From positions 1 through 5,038 of the forward strand of contig JAJYJR010000478.1 of NCBI GenBank assembly GCA_021789355.1: a stretch of DNA of 5,038 nucleotides. Direction: 5' to 3'. Positions 1 through 3,559 of the stretch are shown one piece after another. Each line of letters begins with the position of its first letter. Position 1 is the stretch's first letter. The position numbers were made by a program, and so were the translations under genes. This DNA comes from Chloroflexota bacterium. Lineage in GTDB: Bacteria > Chloroflexota > Limnocylindria > Limnocylindrales > CSP1-4. The notes beneath the pieces were generated by a model. It had not been told where the DNA came from and made no database searches. It was given only the letters and a program-made list of their open reading frames with translations.

Positions 1-124
1 CCCGCAGGCGATCGCCGGTGCGGATGCCCGCCGCCTCGAGCGCGTCGTGCGGGATCGTCACCTGATGCTTGTCGCTCACGCGCGTGTAGCCGCGCTGGCG
101 CTTGAGCTTTACTCGCTGATCCAT
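1..124 (-). CDS. AbrB/SpoVT-family (MazE/VapB-like) antitoxin, N-terminal part, cut by window edge
   Basis: Reading leftward from an ATG at 124-122 gives 41 residues before the edge: MDQRVKLKRQRGYTRVSDKH followed by QVTIPHDALEAAGIRTGDRLR. The pattern K/S-x-x-Q-V-T-I-P, then a short helix and A-G-I-x-x-G-D-x-L, is the swapped-hairpin DNA-binding fold of AbrB/MazE/SpoVT proteins. In toxin-antitoxin modules such proteins bind their own promoter and neutralise a toxin, often a PIN-domain RNase or MazF, encoded just downstream; that gene would lie left of position 1 and is not visible. No Shine-Dalgarno precedes the ATG. A TAAGCT box ends 6 nt upstream, which suggests a leaderless message. An inverted repeat overlaps the start codon, consistent with autoregulation. 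A stand-alone AbrB-type regulator is the alternative. Confidence 0.8.
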   Translation of the reverse strand, partial: MDQRVKLKRQRGYTRVSDKHQVTIPHDALEAAGIRTGDRLR

Positions 125-134
125 GAGTAAAGCT
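105..134. promoter_or_regulatory. Perfect 10-bp inverted repeat around the AbrB-type start codon, probable operator
   Basis: AGCTTTACTC (105-114) and GAGTAAAGCT (125-134) are exact reverse complements with a 10-bp spacer, so their centres lie 20 bp apart, about two helical turns. The ATG (124-122, minus strand) lies just inside the right arm. A further TTACT at 134-138 makes three copies of the TTACT/AGTAA half-site (109-113, 126-130, 134-138). AbrB/MazE-type antitoxins commonly bind such repeats at their own promoter, so this is most simply an autoregulatory operator. In RNA, the minus-strand message could also fold with the start codon in the loop. Confidence 0.6.
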
Positions 135-160
135 TACTGCCACTGGCTTTGCTCGCGCAA
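131..160 (-). promoter_or_regulatory. Putative promoter of the AbrB-type gene (leaderless type)
   Basis: On the minus strand, TTGCGC (160-155) and TAAGCT (136-131) are separated by 18 bp, a fair -35/-10 pair. The -10 box fits TANNNT and ends 6 nt before the ATG, so transcription would begin at or next to the A of the start codon. The box lies inside the right arm of the inverted repeat at 105-134, so a protein bound there would block it. This is sequence inference only. Confidence 0.4.
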
Positions 161-180
161 CGCACACGCGCGGCCTGGGC

Positions 181-218
181 GCCCGGTTTGTCGGGTCGAG
201 CCCTCTCGCCCCGACCAG
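181..218. repeat. Left copy of 38-bp direct repeat flanking mazEF
   Basis: This copy matches 892-929 at 36 of 38 positions; the differences are at 196 (T versus G) and 198 (G versus A). Similarity stops abruptly at both ends. It contains an inverted repeat, GTCGGGTC (190-197) with GCCCCGAC (208-215), which has one mismatch in this copy. Its right half, TCGAGCCCTCT then CGCCCCGACCA, reads like the T-loop, T-stem and acceptor 3' strand of a tRNA ending in CCA, but there is no matching T-stem 5' strand or cloverleaf. Together with the right copy it encloses exactly the toxin-antitoxin pair. Confidence 0.85.
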
Positions 219-265
219 TCAACCCAGCCTCTCACCTGGAGGGCAGCCCCGACCTTCCGCTCGAT

Positions 266-293
266 TTGCCGTTGCCCCGCCGGCCGTTATACT
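266..293 (+). promoter_or_regulatory. Putative mazEF promoter (leaderless type)
   Basis: TTGCCG (266-271), a 16-bp spacer and TATACT (288-293) form a good sigma-70-type promoter. The -10 box ends 6 nt before the ATG at 300, so the predicted start of transcription is on or beside the initiator codon and no ribosome-binding site is present. Short inverted repeats cover it: ATAC (289-292) with GTAT (298-301), and GGCCGT (282-287) with ACGGCC (306-311). These could be operator sites for the MazE dimer, since such antitoxins usually repress their own operon. Confidence 0.55.
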
Positions 294-299
294 GCTGGT

Positions 300-539
300 A
301 TGAAGACGGCCATCTCGGTCCCCGACGCCCTGTTCGCTCAGGTGGACCGCCTCGCGCGACGTTCCCGCCGCTCGCGAAGCGAGGTGTACAGCGCCGCATT
401 GCGCGAGTATGTCGCGCGTCACGCTCCCGACGAGGTGACAGCCGGCTTGGACGCCGTCCTCGGGGATCTGGGCCAGCCGGATATGGCCGAGTTCTCGCGT
501 GCGGCAGCGCGCCGGGCGCTGGAGTCGGCCGAGTGGTGA
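300..539 (+). CDS. mazE: MazE-like ribbon-helix-helix antitoxin
   Basis: This 79-residue protein opens with MKTAISVPDALFAQVDRLAR. The short strand TAISVP followed by two helices (about residues 8-24 and 27-42, with S-R-S-E-V-Y at the turn) is the CopG/Arc ribbon-helix-helix fold, which dimerises and inserts the paired strands into DNA. The tail, ending RAAARRALESAEW, matches the C-terminal segment by which MazE-type antitoxins wrap MazF, including the terminal Trp. The ATG at 300 is chosen because homology starts there and a promoter ends 6 nt before it; the frame stays open back to 123, but that stretch includes the promoter and the repeat and has no protein-like character. The stop overlaps the mazF start, so the pair is translationally coupled. 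The toxin-binding tail and the adjacent toxin make the assignment firm. Confidence 0.9.
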   Translation: MKTAISVPDALFAQVDRLARRSRRSRSEVYSAALREYVARHAPDEVTAGLDAVLGDLGQPDMAEFSRAAARRALESAEW

Positions 540-880
540 TCGCGCAGGGCGAGGTCTGGTGGGCGGACCTGGGAGACCCGACGGGGTCGCAGCCCGGATT
601 TCGCCGCCCGGTCGTCGTCGTGCAGTCCGACGCGTTCAACGCGAGCAGCCTGCGCACGGCTGTCTGTGTCGTGCTCACGAGCAACGTCAAGTGGGCGGAG
701 GCCCCGGGGAACGTGCTCCTGCCCGCCCGTGTAACTGGCCTTCCGAAACCGTCCGTTGCCAACGTATCCCAGCTTGTCACGCTCGACCGCAGTGCGCTCA
801 CCGACCGGGTCGGACGCCTGTCCGCCTCGAACCTCGAGCTGGTCCTCGCCGGGATCGATGTGGTGCTCGGCCGCGGTTGA
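533..880 (+). CDS. mazF: MazF/PemK-family endoribonuclease toxin
   Basis: This protein of 115 residues, the usual MazF length, would cleave RNA at short single-stranded motifs and arrest growth when MazE is lost. It shows the family signature: G-E-V-W-W-A-D-L near residue 6, then P-G-F-R-R-P-V-V-V-V (21-30), V-L-T-S-N (47-51) and L-P-K-P-S-V-A-N-V-S-Q-L (70-81). R25 and T49 sit where E. coli MazF has its catalytic Arg and Thr, so the enzyme looks active. There are two candidate starts, GTG at 533 and GTG at 536. A GGAG at 521-524 is 8 nt from the first and 11 from the second, so 533 is preferred; 536 would give a 4-bp GTGA overlap with the mazE stop. The target sequence cannot be read from the protein. 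The right copy of the flanking repeat starts 11 nt after the stop. Confidence 0.93.
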   Translation: MVIAQGEVWWADLGDPTGSQPGFRRPVVVVQSDAFNASSLRTAVCVVLTSNVKWAEAPGNVLLPARVTGLPKPSVANVSQLVTLDRSALTDRVGRLSASNLELVLAGIDVVLGRG

Positions 881-891
881 GCGCGCCGCTT

Positions 892-929
892 GCCCGGTTT
901 GTCGGGGCAAGCCCTCTCGCCCCGACCAG
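892..929. repeat. Right copy of 38-bp direct repeat flanking mazEF; hairpin, possible terminator
   Basis: This is the second copy of the repeat at 181-218, in the same orientation and offset by 711 bp. Here the stem is perfect: GTCGGGGC (901-908) pairs with GCCCCGAC (919-926) around a 10-nt loop. The T-to-G difference at 907 restores the pair that is broken in the left copy, so the stem may be maintained. Lying just after the mazF stop, the hairpin could end the mazEF transcript, though no T-run follows. As on the left, GCCCCGACCA (919-928) resembles a tRNA acceptor strand plus CCA. Confidence 0.85.
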
Positions 930-963
930 AACGCTTGCTACATATCCTTGCTTTCGCGACTCC

Positions 964-1000
964 GCCCGCATGGCGTCTTGCTCGGTGAGCCCGTGCGGGC
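964..1000. repeat. Nested inverted repeat in the convergent gap
   Basis: GCCCGCA (964-970) pairs perfectly with TGCGGGC (994-1000), and inside it GCTC (980-983) pairs with GAGC (987-990). The result is a stem-bulge-stem shape that works on either strand. The gap from 881 to 1086 lies between mazF and the helicase gene, which converge, and holds no credible ORF. The structure could be a bidirectional terminator or a remnant; it lacks a T-run and matches no RNA family I recognise. Confidence 0.35.
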
Positions 1001-1035
1001 CGCGAGAGCCAGCAGCCTCTGGGCTGAGGCAGAAA

Positions 1036-1049
1036 CGCGCGGCCGCGCG
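1036..1049. repeat. Perfect 14-bp palindrome in the convergent gap
   Basis: CGCGCGGCCGCGCG is its own reverse complement. In DNA this rich in G and C such a palindrome may arise by chance. It is non-coding and could contribute to a terminator structure. No function is assigned. Confidence 0.4.
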
Positions 1050-1082
1050 AGACCACACAACAAGAGGACATGCACCCGGGCA

Positions 1083-1110
1083 GGCGTCACCGCCATCGGC
1101 TGGTGACGCC
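1083..1110 (-). terminator. Hairpin across the helicase stop codon, possible terminator
   Basis: GGCGTCACC (1083-1091) and GGTGACGCC (1102-1110) form a perfect 9-bp stem with a 10-nt loop. The helicase stop (TGA, 1089-1087) lies within the left arm, so the last seven codons and the stop fold into the hairpin. No T-run follows on the minus strand, so it is not a classical intrinsic terminator. It may instead protect the 3' end or slow termination. Confidence 0.4.
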
Positions 1111-2562
1111 GCGGAGATCGAAGCCAAGGCTCGCGTATGCGGCCAGGCGCTTCGTCAGCATTCGCGCAAGCACCGGCACGTTCACGTCGACGTAGTCATG
1201 AACCTCGATGCGGTCCTTGCCGTCCATGGGCCGAAGGACGCGCCCGACGTACTGCACGATCCGACCGCGAAACGCGATCGGGAAGGCGACGAAGAGCGTG
1301 TCGAGCGGTGGACAGTCGAAGCCTTCGCCGAGAAGGCTGCCCGTCGCAACGAGCACGACACCGGCGCCGGCTCGCGCCTCCGCAAGTCGCCCTACGGTCG
1401 CGCGCCGCACCTTTCTCCCGACGTCTCCGACGAGGACAGCCGGCTCGACCCCGAAGGCGCCAAGGTCGGCTTGGATGAGCCGCACGTGCTCCTTCCATTG
1501 CGACAGGACCAGGCAGTTGCGGCCGGCCCGCGAGGCGGCCGCAACGTCAGCGCAGATCTGTCGCGTGCGGGACACGTCCTCGACCAACTCACGGAACACC
1601 GCCTGGATCGCCGGGATTGCCCCTTCCCCTCCATCGCCGAGACCCACGTGGGCAGTCTCGTGAACGGTCAGGGTGCGCTCGATGGCGCCCCGGCCTTCCG
1701 CGAACCCTGTGCCCATGCGATGGCGCACCGGTCCGCAGTACATGGTGATGAGGCCCTCGAGTCCGTCTCGTCGGTACGGCGTCGCGGTCAGCCCAAGCCA
1801 GGACGAGGCGCCGATCTGCCGGACCACCCGCTCGAACGTCACCGCAGGCACGTGATGGCACTCGTCGACGATGACCAGGCCGTATCGAGACGTCAGCTCT
1901 CGGACGTCCTCCCTCCGCGCAAGTGACTGAACCATCGCGATGTCCACGGTGCCCTTCAGGCGACCTGATCCACCGCCGAGCGTGCCGATCTGCCTGCGGC
2001 CGAGGCCGAGATGATCCTGCAGTCGCTGGCGCCACTGGTCGAGCAGAGGCTGCCGGTCCACGAGGACGAGCGTGGCGACCGCTCGCTCCGCGAGCGCGGC
2101 ACACGCGACCACCGTCTTGCCGGCACCCGGGGGCGCGACGAGAACCCCGAGATCGTGGCGTCGGAGGTGGTCGAGCGCGACCTGCTGGTCTGGATCCAGG
2201 CTGGACCCAAACTCGACGCTGATGGCCGGTGCATCAGTAGAGCGGACCTGAACCTTCAGCTGGCTGCCGGCTTGCTCGACCAGGGCTGCCGCGGGTTCGC
2301 GCAGGCCTCGCGGCACCAGAAGCTCGTCGACGGTTTCCTCGTAGCAGCGGATGAGGCGCGGCGTATTCCAGGTCGAGAACCGGAGGCGTTCCTTCTCGTA
2401 GTACTCCGGGTTGTGGAGGGAGGCCAGGTGCTTGAGCGCCGACACCAGGGCGGGTGGCAATCCGATCCGATCGATGGCCAGCATCGTGCCGGCGACTGCC
2501 TTCACCGAAGCCGGCGGCTTCGGCCCGTCGCCGCGGAACGGGCGCCGATACGTGGGCTCCAT
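1087..2562 (-). CDS. Superfamily-2 DEAD/DEAH-type helicase, C-terminal half of a TOTE-type primase-helicase
   Basis: Starting at the ATG at 2562 the product is 491 residues. After a family-specific N-terminal region (about 20-115, with LKHLASLHNPEYY and LRFSTWNTPRL), all SF2 motifs appear in order: DPDQQ (123-127), Walker A APPGAGKT (143-150), DECH (233-236), LTATPYRRD (258-266), then in the second RecA lobe GEGFDCP (412-418) and QYVGRVLRP (437-445). It should be an ATP-driven DNA translocase or helicase. As I recall the family, this unit is normally fused behind an AEP primase, and that primase lies immediately upstream in another frame. The frame is open to an ATG at 2649, but residues before 2562 look like out-of-frame primase sequence. 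No Shine-Dalgarno precedes 2562, which favours a frameshifted single gene over a true separate start. It ends at ARMLTKRLAAYASLGFDLRG plus six residues, without the C-terminal nuclease seen in some relatives. Confidence 0.85.
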   Translation of the reverse strand: MEPTYRRPFRGDGPKPPASVKAVAGTMLAIDRIGLPPALVSALKHLASLHNPEYYEKERLRFSTWNTPRLIRCYEETVDELLVPRGLREPAAALVEQAGSQLKVQVRSTDAPAISVEFGSSLDPDQQVALDHLRRHDLGVLVAPPGAGKTVVACAALAERAVATLVLVDRQPLLDQWRQRLQDHLGLGRRQIGTLGGGSGRLKGTVDIAMVQSLARREDVRELTSRYGLVIVDECHHVPAVTFERVVRQIGASSWLGLTATPYRRDGLEGLITMYCGPVRHRMGTGFAEGRGAIERTLTVHETAHVGLGDGGEGAIPAIQAVFRELVEDVSRTRQICADVAAASRAGRNCLVLSQWKEHVRLIQADLGAFGVEPAVLVGDVGRKVRRATVGRLAEARAGAGVVLVATGSLLGEGFDCPPLDTLFVAFPIAFRGRIVQYVGRVLRPMDGKDRIEVHDYVDVNVPVLARMLTKRLAAYASLGFDLRGVTSRWR

Positions 2563-3377
2563 CGGCCAGCCGTGACGTCCCGAACCTGCTCGGCAATCGC
2601 GTGAGCCGCTGCTGCCGGCACACGGCGGACGCCCGACAGGAACGCCCATTGATCGTCGAACGCCTCGAGTGAGTCGTCGAGAAAGACCGTCGCGCCGTTA
2701 CGTCGGGATTCTCCCTGGAGCGGCAGCGCGATCAGGTTGCCGAATGATCCCTTGGGCATGAAGTCCTGGGCCGGGAACAGCCGGTCGTAACTCGCGAGAT
2801 CAAGCTCGGCGCGGACGGTCATGGCCTCGCGCAGTAGGTGAGCGCCGATGCGGCGTGCCACCGACGCTGGAACCGGTGTGGTGAAGAAGACCCAGACGTG
2901 AGCGCCGTCGCCCGAGCGAGATCGCTCGAGCGAGGCATCGATGCCCAGCGCTCGCGCGGCCTCCTGATAGGCTCGTGCATCGAGCTGCCAGCTCCTTCCG
3001 TCGAAGTCGCATGCGAGCAGCCGGCATGCGTCGCCCGGCAGCAGCGGATAGAGTCCGACACGGGCGCGCCCGGACAGATGCGCCTCGAGGACGGCGTCGG
3101 TCAACGGGAGATACGCGCGGTCCGGCCGTCGTGCGTTGGCCGGACCTCCGACGACGGCCGGGCTCCAGCCCGACTTGCCCGTTCGCGGATTGTCCCAGTG
3201 AGCCGCGTAGACATCGTCGCGCCCCGCGAACAGGGCGCGAAACAGCGCGATCTTCTCCTCTGCCGAGGATCTCGCGTGGACCTTCGGGAGGATGGGTTCG
3301 TCCTCTCCGAACAGCGTCGACCCCGCCCGAGCGGGCAAGGCGGACGGTCCGCCGGGGGCTTCGGGGCGTGCCGCCAA
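2502..3377 (-). CDS. TOTE-type archaeo-eukaryotic primase (AEP), N-terminal half of a primase-helicase
   Basis: From a TTG at 3377 the frame gives 291 residues, of which about 34-268 fit the AEP domain of TOTE conflict-system proteins. Visible motifs are ALFRALFAGRDDVYAAHWDN (45-63), TGKSGWSPA (66-74), the metal-binding DFD (124-126) within L-L-A-C-D-F-D-G, SRSGDGAHVWVFF (153-165) with the conserved His160, then SYDRLFPAQDFMPKGSFGN (196-214) and LIALPLQ (215-221). The active site therefore looks intact. The Cys-rich zinc insert of many relatives is absent after GWSPA. The last 20 or so residues look out of frame, because the sequence should pass into the helicase frame near 2565. TTG has no ribosome-binding site. 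The frame continues upstream with L-R-R-E-I-E-Q-L-R-A-E-N-A-R-L-R-A-V-L, a coiled coil usual before this domain, so the true N-terminus lies further up, near 3476, but no ATG, GTG or TTG exists there. Confidence 0.85.
   Translation of the reverse strand: MAARPEAPGGPSALPARAGSTLFGEDEPILPKVHARSSAEEKIALFRALFAGRDDVYAAHWDNPRTGKSGWSPAVVGGPANARRPDRAYLPLTDAVLEAHLSGRARVGLYPLLPGDACRLLACDFDGRSWQLDARAYQEAARALGIDASLERSRSGDGAHVWVFFTTPVPASVARRIGAHLLREAMTVRAELDLASYDRLFPAQDFMPKGSFGNLIALPLQGESRRNGATVFLDDSLEAFDDQWAFLSGVRRVPAAAAHAIAEQVRDVTAGRWSPRIGARSAATGRSRRLR
2505..2523. repeat. Perfect 9-bp-arm palindrome beside the primase-frame stop
   Basis: CCGAAGCCG (2505-2513) and CGGCTTCGG (2515-2523) are exact reverse complements around one base. 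The element lies inside the primase/helicase overlap, ends against the primase-frame stop codon (2504-2502) and is about 40 nt downstream of the frame change on the minus strand. An RNA hairpin here could pause ribosomes, but GC-rich linker codons for P-K-P-P-A-S could produce it by chance. Confidence 0.4.
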
Positions 3378-3475
3378 GACCGCCCGAAGCCGCGCGTTCT
3401 CGGCCCGAAGCTGCTCGATCTCGCGCCGGAGCTCGGCAGAGGATGCGTGGTGACGTGCGCGCGGGTCGTCCGTGA

Positions 3476-3512
3476 TCGATCTACCTGACCTGACTCGACC
3501 TACCTGACCTGA
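3476..3512. repeat. Two 18-bp direct repeats at 19-bp period in the divergent control region
   Basis: TCGATCTACCTGACCTGA (3476-3493) and TCGACCTACCTGACCTGA (3495-3512) differ at one base and are separated by one base. The 19-bp period would put bound proteins on nearly the same face of the helix. Each unit carries CCTGACCTGA, itself two CCTGA steps. The second copy runs into a perfect palindrome, GACCT-G-AGGTC (3506-3516). The position between the primase gene and the AlbA_2-domain gene points to a shared operator. The winged-helix protein encoded at 3560 is a natural candidate ligand, which is inference. Confidence 0.65.
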
Positions 3513-3520
3513 GGTCGCAG

Positions 3521-3529
3521 TTACTGTAA
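3521..3529. promoter_or_regulatory. Short palindrome TTAC-T-GTAA in the divergent control region
   Basis: This 9-bp palindrome sits in the only AT-rich stretch between the two divergent genes. On the minus strand the overlapping TACAGT (3527-3522) and nearby TAAGAT (3537-3532) are weak -10-like boxes that could serve the primase-helicase gene, with the 18-bp repeats then in its 5' leader. The evidence is weak. Confidence 0.3.
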
Positions 3530-3547
3530 GGATCTTAGAGTACGTGA

Positions 3548-3553
3548 TAGCAT
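3548..3553 (+). promoter_or_regulatory. -10-like box 6 nt before the AlbA_2-domain gene (leaderless type)
   Basis: TAGCAT matches TANNNT and 4 of 6 bases of TATAAT, and ends 6 nt before the GTG at 3560. This is the same spacing as at mazE and the AbrB-type gene. No Shine-Dalgarno lies in CCCGGC between box and start, as expected for a leaderless message. No good -35 is seen, so an activator or an extended element may be needed. Confidence 0.4.
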
Positions 3554-3559
3554 CCCGGC

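Noticed and set aside
181..218. A tRNA gene, or an integron attC site, at the repeat
   Set aside because: There is no D-arm, anticodon arm or matching T-stem, and no GTTRRRY/RYYYAAC core pair. Only the 3' end resembles a tRNA.
123..299. In-frame extension of the mazE reading frame upstream of the ATG at 300
   Set aside because: It covers a strong -10 box, the left 38-bp repeat and the AbrB operator, and shows no antitoxin-like sequence. Homology begins at 300.
499..1926. Long open frame on the plus strand (475 codons)
   Set aside because: It crosses mazF in the wrong frame and runs antisense to the helicase motifs. Its product is Arg/Ala/Pro-rich with no recognisable domain, typical of a shadow in GC-rich DNA.
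2502..2592. Programmed -1 frameshift joining primase and helicase
   Set aside because: The direction is right and a palindrome lies downstream, but I find no slippery heptamer of the X-XXY-YYZ type in the overlap. Error, mutation or fission are simpler.
2563..2649. Upstream ATG at 2649 as the start of the helicase protein
   Set aside because: The 29 extra residues are primase codons read out of frame and match nothing expected. Family-like sequence appears only after 2562.
3476..3512. Start of a CRISPR array
   Set aside because: There are only two 18-bp units with a 1-bp gap and no spacers or cas genes; operator-like direct repeats fit better.
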